This document shows positions 1 through 6,733 of a stretch of DNA of 23,495 nt, in pieces. This stretch comes from Novosphingobium sp. GTDB lineage: Bacteria; Pseudomonadota; Alphaproteobacteria; Sphingomonadales; Sphingomonadaceae. Below the pieces are notes generated by a model. That model was not told the origin of the DNA, made no database searches, and worked only from the letters and a program-made list of their open reading frames with translations. Position 1 is the first letter of the stretch. Each line of letters begins with the position of its first letter. The translations under genes were made by a program, and so were the position numbers. Where the stretch lies: positions 1 to 23,495 of the forward strand of contig JAIXYF010000327.1 of the NCBI GenBank assembly GCA_027490345.1, read 5' to 3'.

Positions 1-1
1 C

Positions 2-676
2 GTGATGCTGGGCGATCTGCAAGTCGACAAGGCGAAGGCGTATGCAGCCGAGCTTGGCCCGAATGCTGATGCGGTGCAGCTTGATGTGCGCAATCTGGAA
101 CAGTGGGAAGCAGCCGTCGCCGCCACGCTGGCGCGCTTCGGCAAGCTGACAACGCTATGCAACATCGCGGGCATTTCCGAGCCGGGCAACACCGTCGACG
201 TCGATCTCGATAGCTGGCACCGCCACATCGATATCAACCTGACCGGCAGCTTCTATGGCTGCCGCGCGGCGCTTCCGGCGCTGGCTGCCTCGGGCGAGAA
301 CGCCACGATCGTGAACATCGGCTCGATGCTGGCGCACCGCGCGGCAGGCGGCATGGCCGCTTATTGCGCATCGAAGGCGGGCGTCACGCACCTCACCAGG
401 TCGGTCGCGCTCGATTGCGCCGAACGCGGCCTCAAGATTCGCGCCAATACCGTGCATCCCGGCGCGATCCGCACGCCGATGTACAACCGCTATCTCAACG
501 CAGGCGGCGCAACGCCCGAACAGATCGAAGCGGTGATGGCGTCTGCGCACCCGATGGGCCGCGTGGGCGAGCCGGATGAAGTCGCGCGCGCGATTCTGTT
601 TCTGAGCTGCGAGGATTCGAGCTTCACCAGCGGGACCGACCTCAATGTCGACGGAGCCAGCGCAATCCGCAGCTAG
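2..676 (+). CDS. Short-chain dehydrogenase/reductase (SDR), 5' end outside window
   Basis: This is the C-terminal 224 residues of a classical SDR that oxidises or reduces an alcohol/ketone with NAD(P). The N-terminal TGxxxGIG cofactor loop is absent because the gene begins upstream of the window; the GTG at position 2 is an internal codon, not a supported start. Visible motifs are an NIAG at residues 54-57 of the visible part (the usual NNAG with the second Asn replaced by Ile), a catalytic Ser near 108 and YCASK with Tyr121 and Lys125. The C-terminus has the usual PMGRVGEPDEVA stretch and a terminal DG. It lies 68 bases before the NmrA-like gene in the same direction, so co-transcription is likely. 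The family is certain; the substrate is unknown. Confidence 0.9.
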   Translation: MMLGDLQVDKAKAYAAELGPNADAVQLDVRNLEQWEAAVAATLARFGKLTTLCNIAGISEPGNTVDVDLDSWHRHIDINLTGSFYGCRAALPALAASGENATIVNIGSMLAHRAAGGMAAYCASKAGVTHLTRSVALDCAERGLKIRANTVHPGAIRTPMYNRYLNAGGATPEQIEAVMASAHPMGRVGEPDEVARAILFLSCEDSSFTSGTDLNVDGASAIRS

Positions 677-744
677 GCCCGACTATTCCGGCTGCACCGG
701 GCCAAAGAGCCGGGCAGCTTCTACCCAAAGAGGAGAGATGCGAA

Positions 745-1677
745 ATGGCACTGGTATCCGTCGTGGGCGCAACCGGCCGGCAAGGGCTGGCACAAGTGCG
801 CCAGCTTGTCGCCGCAGGGCACTCGGTTCGCGCGCTTTCGCGCAATGAAAAGCCCGATCTCGGGCCGACCAACGCTGACATCGAAACGCGCGTGATCGAC
901 CTGTACGACCGCAAGACCTACACCAAGGCGCTCGAAGGCTCGGACGCGGTGTTCTACAACCACCCGCTGCAACTGCGCGATTCCCGCGCCGAACTGGCAG
1001 GTTGGATCGGTGAGGCGGCGAAGGAAGTCGATGCGAAACGCTTCGTCTGGAACACCTCCAGCTGGATTCCGGACAAGCCCGGCGATGCCCACACGTATGC
1101 CGGCAACACCGCAGGTATCAACGCGCTGTTCCGTTCGGGTGTTCCAGCCACGGTGTTCGGCTCGGTATTGTTCATGGACAACCTGCTGACCAACTGGGCG
1201 CGGCCCTTCATCGTGCACGAGAAGCGTTACGTCTATCCGCACAAGCCCACGCTGGGCGCGAACTGGATCAGCCTCGATGACGTGGCCAAGATCATGGTCC
1301 ACGCGATGGACCGGCCGGACATGGAAGGCACCTGGATGAACATCGGCGGACCGGAGCGGCTGCTGCCGCCGCAGGTCGCGCAGATCCTTTCGGACCACTT
1401 CGGCCACACGATCAAGTATGATCCCTGCACGCCGGAAGAGTTCGGCGATCTGCTGGTGGGCGCGCTGGGGGATTCGATGGCCGAGGAAGAGCGCAAACCC
1501 TTCTCGGCCGGCATTGCGGCGTTCTACAACTACAACAACAACGCGCCGACCAAGCCCTTCGAAGTCAACGTGGAAGCGATGATGGAGCGTCTGCCGGGGA
1601 TCGAACTGGAAACGCTCGCGCAATGGGTGGCGCGGCAGGATTGGTCTGATACCGCGCACCGGCCTTCGGCGGGGTAG
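745..1677 (+). CDS. NmrA-like atypical SDR (NAD(P)-binding)
   Basis: This is a 310-residue protein with an N-terminal Rossmann fold. GATGRQG at residues 8-14 is the glycine-rich loop of the NmrA/HSCARG-like atypical SDRs, which bind NADP(H) and act either as redox sensors or as reductases such as isoflavone-reductase relatives. It has no YxxxK at the classical site. The start is set by AGGAGA at 731-736, eight bases before the ATG. The C-terminal half shares signatures with the NmrA-like gene at 8361 (FMDN, YPxKP, WxxLDDVA, GGPE and a terminal WVARQDWSD), so the two are paralogues. It follows an SDR gene and ends at a hairpin. Whether it is catalytic or regulatory cannot be told from the sequence. 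Confidence 0.87.
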   Translation: MALVSVVGATGRQGLAQVRQLVAAGHSVRALSRNEKPDLGPTNADIETRVIDLYDRKTYTKALEGSDAVFYNHPLQLRDSRAELAGWIGEAAKEVDAKRFVWNTSSWIPDKPGDAHTYAGNTAGINALFRSGVPATVFGSVLFMDNLLTNWARPFIVHEKRYVYPHKPTLGANWISLDDVAKIMVHAMDRPDMEGTWMNIGGPERLLPPQVAQILSDHFGHTIKYDPCTPEEFGDLLVGALGDSMAEEERKPFSAGIAAFYNYNNNAPTKPFEVNVEAMMERLPGIELETLAQWVARQDWSDTAHRPSAG

Positions 1678-1685
1678 AGTGCTTT

Positions 1686-1711
1686 GCCCTCTCTCCTTGG
1701 GGGGAGAGGGC
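1686..1711. terminator. Hairpin terminator between convergent genes
   Basis: An 11-bp stem (1686-1696 pairing with 1701-1711, one G-T wobble) encloses a TTGG loop and is followed on the plus strand by ATTTTG. It fills the 53-base space between the NmrA-like gene (plus) and the isomerase-like gene (minus), so it could terminate both transcripts. The T-run is short, so the call rests mainly on the stem and the location. Confidence 0.6.
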
Positions 1712-1730
1712 ATTTTGAGCACCTCGCTCG

Positions 1731-2519
1731 TTATCGCCCCGCCAGCCACCGCCGCGTGGCCGCCGCAACGACTTTCGCCCGCTCGCCCGCATCCGGGAAG
1801 GCATCGCGCAGCGCTTTCGAGCGCAGTTCGATGCTGAGCGGGATGCCGGGCGGCAGGGCCTTGTAGAGCGCATCCAGCGGCAGGCCGCCTTCGCCGCATT
1901 GCTCACGCAGATCGATGGCGTCGGTGATGATGGCGCCGAAATCGGCCGGATCGGGGCGCGTGGCGGGTGCGTCGCAGAACTGGGCGTAAGGGAGCAATTC
2001 GGGCGGGACTTTCGCGATCTCGGCGATGGGGCTCAAGGAGCGGTCCACATGAATCGGGTCGATCAGCAGCGCGCGCAGCGGGTGGGCGACCTCATCCAGC
2101 ACGCCCAGCGCGATCGTCAGGTTTTTCACTTCGGTGAAAATGCCGAATTCGAGCGCGACGCGTATGCCGGAACCTTCGGCGTGCTGGCATAGCTCAGCGA
2201 GGCGCGCGGCGGTTGCGCCCATATCGGGATCGGAGGAGACGCAGAGCACGTTCTTTGCGCCCAGCGCCGCGCCCACATCGATCACCTTCTTGTGGAGGCC
2301 CATGTTGCTGCCCGGCTGGAGCCAGATCACTTCGACATCGAGCAGCGGCAGGCCAGTATCCGCCAGCGCGGTGCGGGCCTCGCGGGTCATGGTTTCGCTC
2401 CATGCTTCGGGATCGACCCATAGCCCGGTCATGTCGAAACCGGCTGCCGCGGCTGCACGGATGGTCTCGACAGGGCCGAATTCGGGGACGATGCCCGAGG
2501 CGAAGGAGATGAGGTTCAT
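1731..2519 (-). CDS. Sugar phosphate isomerase/epimerase-like TIM-barrel protein
   Basis: This 262-residue protein matches the xylose isomerase-like/AP endonuclease family 2 TIM barrel. Members use a divalent metal to isomerise or epimerise sugars, or to act on other polyols and keto acids. Likely metal ligands are Glu124 (in ALEFG), Asp154 (in LLIDPIH), a residue in the QFCDA segment near 180-184, and Glu231 (in SIELRS). The motif order fits the family. The start codon lies inside the upstream SDR's stop codon (TGATG, one-base overlap), which indicates translational coupling. It is the last gene of the 3754-1731 minus-strand operon. In catabolic clusters such proteins can isomerise or hydrolyse ring-cleavage intermediates; the substrate here is not recognisable. 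Confidence 0.8.
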   Translation of the reverse strand: MNLISFASGIVPEFGPVETIRAAAAAGFDMTGLWVDPEAWSETMTREARTALADTGLPLLDVEVIWLQPGSNMGLHKKVIDVGAALGAKNVLCVSSDPDMGATAARLAELCQHAEGSGIRVALEFGIFTEVKNLTIALGVLDEVAHPLRALLIDPIHVDRSLSPIAEIAKVPPELLPYAQFCDAPATRPDPADFGAIITDAIDLREQCGEGGLPLDALYKALPPGIPLSIELRSKALRDAFPDAGERAKVVAAATRRWLAGR

Positions 2520-3259
2520 CAGATCGAGCTTCCCCCGTCGATGCGGAATTCCGCGCCGGTGGTAAAGCCGGATTCGTCAGAGGCGAGATAGACCGCGATG
2601 GCGGCGATTTCCTCAGGCGTGCCGATGCGGCCGATGGGGTGGACCGCAACCCAGCCGGCGTAGACTTCATCCGGGTTCGGCACTTGTGCCAGCACCTTGT
2701 CGAGGATGGGCGTACGGATCACGCCGGGGTGGATCGAATTGCAGCGAATGCCATAGCCGCTCTTGCCGCAGTGCGCGGCAATGGACTTGGTCATAATGGC
2801 AACCGCGGCCTTCGCGCCGTTGTAGGCCACGAGATCGGCGGTTGCCTTGATCCCCGCCAGCGAGGACATGTTGATGATCGAGCCGCCGCGTTCTTTCATC
2901 GCGGCGACCGCATATTTGCAGCCCAGGAACACACCGACGACGTCGATCTCGAATTCGTGGCGGAACTGTTCGAGCGTGACCTGCTCGATATTGCCCGCCG
3001 TGGTGATCCCGGCATTGTTGATCACGCAATCGAGCGCGGCGATCCCGTCCATTGCAGCGGCCCAATCGGCTTCCTGCGTCACGTCGAGGTGGATGTAGCG
3101 CGCGTGCTCGCCCAGCTGTGCAGCCAGCGCCTCACCGCCCGCATCGTCGATATCCGCGATCACCACGCTTGCGCCTTCGGCCACGAAGCGCGTCGCCATG
3201 GCCGCGCCAAGGCCGGAGGAGCCGCCCGTGATAAGCGCCGTCTTGCCGTTCAGTCGCAT
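2519..3259 (-). CDS. Short-chain dehydrogenase/reductase, NAD-type
   Basis: This is a complete 246-residue classical SDR. It has TGGSSGLG at residues 11-18, Asp36 at the end of the second beta strand (favours NAD over NADP), NNAG at 81-84, Ser133, and YNGAK with Tyr146 and Lys150. The segment CGKSGYGIRCNSIHPGVIRTP is shared almost unchanged with the SDR at 3844, so they are relatives within the cluster. GGGAG lies nine to ten bases before the ATG. The gene sits 30 bases downstream of a SnoaL-like gene and overlaps the isomerase-like gene by one base. The probable role is oxidation of a secondary alcohol on a cyclic intermediate; the substrate is unknown. Confidence 0.93.
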   Translation of the reverse strand: MRLNGKTALITGGSSGLGAAMATRFVAEGASVVIADIDDAGGEALAAQLGEHARYIHLDVTQEADWAAAMDGIAALDCVINNAGITTAGNIEQVTLEQFRHEFEIDVVGVFLGCKYAVAAMKERGGSIINMSSLAGIKATADLVAYNGAKAAVAIMTKSIAAHCGKSGYGIRCNSIHPGVIRTPILDKVLAQVPNPDEVYAGWVAVHPIGRIGTPEEIAAIAVYLASDESGFTTGAEFRIDGGSSI

Positions 3260-3289
3260 CCCATTATCTCCCGAATTTTCGCTTTGTTT

Positions 3290-3754
3290 TCAGATAGTCG
3301 CCGGTTCGGCGCGTTCCCAGTCGTGGTATGCCTGCCGCGCCACGATCAGCCAGCGGCCATCGCGCTGTTCCATGCGGTCACAGTATCGGCCCGCCACGAT
3401 CCAGTCGGTCGCCTTGCCATGGGTCGGCACCGGAGTACCTTCCGTGTGCCCGGCCTCGATGAAGTGGTAGGCCACGAAATTGGCTTCGGTTTCCACGCTC
3501 AGCCCGCCTTGCGCAAACGTGAAATGCACATTGCCGATGGTGTGGTGCGTGGCGGGGATCGTGGCCAGCACCGCACTGGCAAAACCGATAAACTCATCCG
3601 GCGATCCCACGAAAGTGGAGTGGCGGTGGACATGGTCATCGGCAAAGCACGCGCGCACCAGCGCCCAGTCTTTCCGGTCGATTCCCTTGCAATAGCGGTG
3701 GAGCAGATCGCGGATCTCCTCGCGCGCCGAGAGTTCGTCCATCGTCAGCGCCAC
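3290..3754 (-). CDS. SnoaL_4/LinA-like NTF2-fold protein (putative dehydratase/lyase)
   Basis: This is a 154-residue NTF2-fold protein of the SnoaL_4 group, which contains LinA dehydrochlorinase, bile-acid dehydratase BaiE and scytalone dehydratase. Asp26 (in KGID) and His71 (in THHTIGN) sit where LinA has its catalytic Asp25-His73 pair. The C-terminal AGRYCDRMEQRDGRW and YHDW pattern is typical of the group. I chose the GTG at 3754 because AGAGAGG stands about nine bases before it. The ATG at 3742 is possible but lacks a well-placed ribosome site, and a longer frame reading back to 3883 would overlap the divergent gene. It heads the minus-strand operon with an SDR and a TIM-barrel protein. 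Elimination chemistry is an inference from the dyad. Confidence 0.83.
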   Translation of the reverse strand: MALTMDELSAREEIRDLLHRYCKGIDRKDWALVRACFADDHVHRHSTFVGSPDEFIGFASAVLATIPATHHTIGNVHFTFAQGGLSVETEANFVAYHFIEAGHTEGTPVPTHGKATDWIVAGRYCDRMEQRDGRWLIVARQAYHDWERAEPATI

Positions 3755-3843
3755 AGGCCTACCCCTCTCTTTTGCTAGTGCCGTCTGCCTAGCATCCGGG
3801 CTGAATTGGTGGGAACTTGCATAATTGAGAGGAACACCGGAAA
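3755..3843. promoter_or_regulatory. Divergent promoter region with TGCTAG-N10-CTAGCA inverted repeat
   Basis: This 89-base space separates the minus-strand SnoaL-like operon from the plus-strand SDR/Rieske operon and must carry both promoters. A perfect 6-bp inverted repeat, TGCTAG (3773-3778) and CTAGCA (3789-3794), lies within it and could be an operator or two mirrored promoter elements. GAGAGGAA at 3827-3834 is the ribosome site for the ATG at 3844. I could not assign convincing -35/-10 boxes. Confidence 0.5.
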
Positions 3844-4626
3844 ATGGCTGAAGCCAACGGACGTCTTGCGGGAAAAGTCGCAATCATCACCGGCGCGGCC
3901 AAGGGGCTGGGCGAGGCGGATGCACGCATGTTCGTGCGCGAAGGTGCGCGCGTGATCCTCACCGATGTGGACTGCGAAAACGGCGAGCGGGTAGCCGCCG
4001 AACTGGGCGATAGGGCCGAGTTTCGCTATCTCGATGTGCGCCACGATGATGAATGGAAAGTGCTGGTCGACGATGTCGTCGCGCAGCACGGCAAGCTCGA
4101 TATCCTTGTCAACAACGCGGGCGTGGTCGAACTCGGCGATATCGAAACGCAGACCGAGAAGGACTACCGCTTCATCATGGCGGTCAGCGCCGACGGCACG
4201 TGGTTCGGCTGCCAGCACGCGGTCCGCGTGATGAAGGAGACGGGTGGCGGCTCGATCGTCAATATGGCTTCCATCGCATCGGTGCAGGGCGAAAGCGCGG
4301 TGGCGGCCTATTGCGCGGCCAAAGGCGCGGTCGAGGCGCTTACGCGTGCGGTGGCCGTCCACTGCGCCAAGAGCGGCTACAACATCCGCTGCAATTCGAT
4401 CCACCCTGCCGGCGTGTTGACGCCGATGGTTATGGAAGTGGGCCGGCAGGCAGCGCTGATGCGCGGCGCGGAAGAAGCGCTGAACGCCGGGCCGATCACC
4501 AAGCTGGGTGAGCCGGACGACATTGCCTACACGGTGCTGTTCCTTGCCTCCGACGAGAGCAAGTTCATCAATGGCGCGGCGATCCGGGCGGACGATGCGA
4601 AATCGGTGATTGCAGGAAACGCCTGA
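3844..4626 (+). CDS. Short-chain dehydrogenase/reductase, NAD-type
   Basis: This is a 260-residue classical SDR with TGAAKGLG at 16-23, Asp41 (NAD preference), NNAG at 90-93, Ser143, and YCAAK with Tyr156 and Lys160. It resembles hydroxysteroid dehydrogenase-like and LinC-like SDRs of sphingomonads. It is a close paralogue of the SDR at 21293-22084: both have TGAAKGLG, ILTDVD, NNAGVVE, IMAVS, SIVNMASIA and HPAG/LPAG followed by TPMV in register. It is the first gene of the plus-strand operon and has a good GAGAGGAA ribosome site. The C-terminus ends in IRADDAKSVIAG where most SDRs have a DGG. The Rieske oxygenase gene follows after 28 bases, so this enzyme may oxidise an alcohol upstream of or made by that oxygenase. 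Confidence 0.93.
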   Translation: MAEANGRLAGKVAIITGAAKGLGEADARMFVREGARVILTDVDCENGERVAAELGDRAEFRYLDVRHDDEWKVLVDDVVAQHGKLDILVNNAGVVELGDIETQTEKDYRFIMAVSADGTWFGCQHAVRVMKETGGGSIVNMASIASVQGESAVAAYCAAKGAVEALTRAVAVHCAKSGYNIRCNSIHPAGVLTPMVMEVGRQAALMRGAEEALNAGPITKLGEPDDIAYTVLFLASDESKFINGAAIRADDAKSVIAGNA

Positions 4627-4654
4627 GGCGTTTGCGCGAAAAGGAGTGCGGCAG

Positions 4655-5962
4655 ATGATGGATCAGCAGACGGTCGACACGATCAAGCGGCTGATGGAAT
4701 GGGAAGCGGCGCGCACCACCCCGCCCGAAGGCTTCCCGCCTCTGCCGGACCTGCCTGCGGGGCGCTATACTTCGCAGGAGTATTACGACCTTGAGCAGGA
4801 ACACATCTGGAAGAAGAGCTGGCTGTTTGCGGCGCACCTTGATGAAGTGCCGGAACCGGGCAGCTTCATGCAGTGGGACAATGCCGGGCAGCCGCTGATC
4901 ATCGTGCATGGCATGGATGGAGTGGTCCGCGCGTTCTACAACACCTGCCGCCACCGCGGCGCGCCGGTCGTCACCCAGCAGCGCGGACGCGCGCCCCGCC
5001 TGATGTGCGGTTACCACAACTGGACCTACAAGACCGACGGCGCGCTGGTCGGCGTGCCCGAATCGCAGGATTTCGGCAGCAATTTCGACAAGTCGTGCCG
5101 CAGCCTGATTTCCGTGCGCTGCGAGATGTACGGCAAGCTCATCTACGTGAACCTCGATGAGGGCGCGATGTCCCTGCGTGAGTGGATGGGGCCGATCTGG
5201 GACGAGTGGGAGGAGTTCGCGTTCGACAAAGTGCGCCTCGCTGCGCGCCAGTCGTTCGACCTCAAGTGCAACTGGAAGGTGGCGATGGAGGCCAACATGG
5301 AGGTTTACCATGTGCCCTTCATCCATCCCGATACAGTGGCGCCGCTGGTCGATCACAAGCGCAACGTGAACACGATGTACCGCCATGGCCATGCGCGGAT
5401 GATCGCGCCCGCGCCGAAGGACACCAACCGCGAACATGTGCGGGCCATCGACAATCCGCCGGAATGGCAGTCGATCGAGACGGTGGGCGAACTTGGGCGC
5501 ACCACCACGCAGAGCTACACGATGTTCCCCAACTGGGTCTCGCCGCTGTCCAACTTTTTCATTCCGCCGCTGATCTTCTGGCCGACGTCACTGAACACGA
5601 CCCGGCTGGAACTGATCACTATGGCGCTGGATTGGGGTGACGGCCCGGTGCCGGACCTCTGGACCGTGCCAGACGGCAAAGGCGGGCGCGAAATGAGCCC
5701 GATCATTCTGGAAGACACCCAGTTCGGCGAAGCGATCCAGAAGTCGATGGAGAGCGACGGCTTCAAGTCCGTACCGCTGAGCTATCAGGAAGCGCGCATC
5801 TACAGCTTCCACCAGACCTGCGACAAGATGATCGGGCTGAACCGGGTGCCGCCGCACCTCGCGGTGGAACAGGTGATCGGCCAGGAATGGGTCTGGCCGA
5901 ATGATCCGCGCGTCACCCAGATGGAACAAGGTGGGATGGAACGAGAGGCAGAACCGGCATGA
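4655..5962 (+). CDS. Rieske non-heme iron oxygenase, alpha subunit
   Basis: This is a 435-residue ring-hydroxylating/demethylating oxygenase alpha subunit. The Rieske [2Fe-2S] ligands are Cys98, His100, Cys118 and His121 (C-x-H-x17-C-x2-H). The second half of the motif reads CGYHNW rather than the common CPYHGW. The mononuclear iron site is EVYHVPFIH with His219 and His224. The residue three before the first His, which relays electrons from the Rieske centre, is Glu216, whereas naphthalene-dioxygenase types have Asp. I chose ATG 4655 because AAGGAG at 4641-4646 is eight bases before it; the ATG at 4610 would overlap the SDR. It needs an external ferredoxin/reductase, none of which is in the window. 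The stop overlaps the next SDR start (ATGA). The substrate is unknown. Confidence 0.93.
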   Translation: MMDQQTVDTIKRLMEWEAARTTPPEGFPPLPDLPAGRYTSQEYYDLEQEHIWKKSWLFAAHLDEVPEPGSFMQWDNAGQPLIIVHGMDGVVRAFYNTCRHRGAPVVTQQRGRAPRLMCGYHNWTYKTDGALVGVPESQDFGSNFDKSCRSLISVRCEMYGKLIYVNLDEGAMSLREWMGPIWDEWEEFAFDKVRLAARQSFDLKCNWKVAMEANMEVYHVPFIHPDTVAPLVDHKRNVNTMYRHGHARMIAPAPKDTNREHVRAIDNPPEWQSIETVGELGRTTTQSYTMFPNWVSPLSNFFIPPLIFWPTSLNTTRLELITMALDWGDGPVPDLWTVPDGKGGREMSPIILEDTQFGEAIQKSMESDGFKSVPLSYQEARIYSFHQTCDKMIGLNRVPPHLAVEQVIGQEWVWPNDPRVTQMEQGGMEREAEPA

Positions 5963-6732
5963 GCATTCTGGATGGTTTCCGCATCGACGGACAAGTCGCG
6001 GTCGTCACCGGCGCGGGCAAGGGCATTGGCCGGGCCATCGCCATTGCCTTAGCTGAAGCGGGCGCAGATGTGGCGCTGGGCGCGCGCACGGCAGCGGATA
6101 TCGAGGCTGTCGCCGCAGAAATCCGCGCGCTGGGCCGCCGCGCTCTTCCCGTGCCGACTGACGCGACCAGCATGGCTGCGCTCGAAAACCTGGCCGCGCG
6201 GGCAGTGGCAGAGTTGGGGCCGCTCGGCATCTGGGTCAGCAATGCGGGCGGCATCCCCGATGGCAACCCGCGCTATCTGACCAAAACCACCGAAGAAAGC
6301 TGGGACGCGCAGGTCAATCTCAATCTCAAGGCCGTGTGGATGGGCGCGGTGGTCGCCGCCAAGGCGATGGGTGAGGCGGGCGGGGTGATCCTCAATACGT
6401 CCTCGCGGGCCGCGTTCGGCCCGCAGGTCAAGAACGGACCGTACGGCGCGGCCAAGGCCGGGGTGAACAGCCTGACGCAGACGCTCTCGCGCGAACTGGC
6501 ACCGAAGATCCGCGTGAACGCGGTTGCGCCCGGCCCGATCCCGACCGAGAACTTCAACGATTGCATGCGCACGGGCGATGAAGAACGGCGCGAGGCGCTG
6601 CGCGAAATGATCGGTATCCCGCTCCAGCGCTATGGCCGCGAGGAGGATATCGCGGCAGCGGCGCTCTATCTCGTCTCACCGGCATCGAGCTGGGTCACGG
6701 GGCAGTGCCTTTATGTGGCGGGGGGCCTGTGA
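5959..6732 (+). CDS. Short-chain dehydrogenase/reductase, probably NADP-type
   Basis: This 257-residue classical SDR has TGAGKGIG at 17-24. Arg43 follows the second beta strand (GAR, which points to NADP(H)). SNAG at 94-97 replaces NNAG, followed by Ser148/Ser149 and YGAAK with Tyr162 and Lys166. It belongs to the gluconate/7-alpha-hydroxysteroid dehydrogenase-like branch. The ATG overlaps the Rieske stop by four bases (ATGA) and GAGAGG lies at 5943-5948, so it is translationally coupled to the oxygenase. The following FAD dehydrogenase gene starts two bases after its stop. The tight Rieske-SDR-FAD arrangement suggests that these three act on consecutive intermediates. Confidence 0.92.
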   Translation: MSILDGFRIDGQVAVVTGAGKGIGRAIAIALAEAGADVALGARTAADIEAVAAEIRALGRRALPVPTDATSMAALENLAARAVAELGPLGIWVSNAGGIPDGNPRYLTKTTEESWDAQVNLNLKAVWMGAVVAAKAMGEAGGVILNTSSRAAFGPQVKNGPYGAAKAGVNSLTQTLSRELAPKIRVNAVAPGPIPTENFNDCMRTGDEERREALREMIGIPLQRYGREEDIAAAALYLVSPASSWVTGQCLYVAGGL

Positions 6733-6733
6733 G

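Noticed and set aside
721..1899. Minus-strand open frame of 392 codons opposite the NmrA-like gene
   Set aside because: It overlaps the terminator hairpin and two real genes and has no recognisable motif.
2639..3778. Plus-strand open frame of 379 codons opposite an SDR and a SnoaL-like gene
   Set aside because: The minus-strand genes have clear catalytic motifs and ribosome sites; the reverse frame has neither.
6632..6733. N-terminal extension of the FAD dehydrogenase
   Set aside because: It lies within the SDR gene, while the FAD-binding loop is correctly placed 11 residues after the GTG at 6734.
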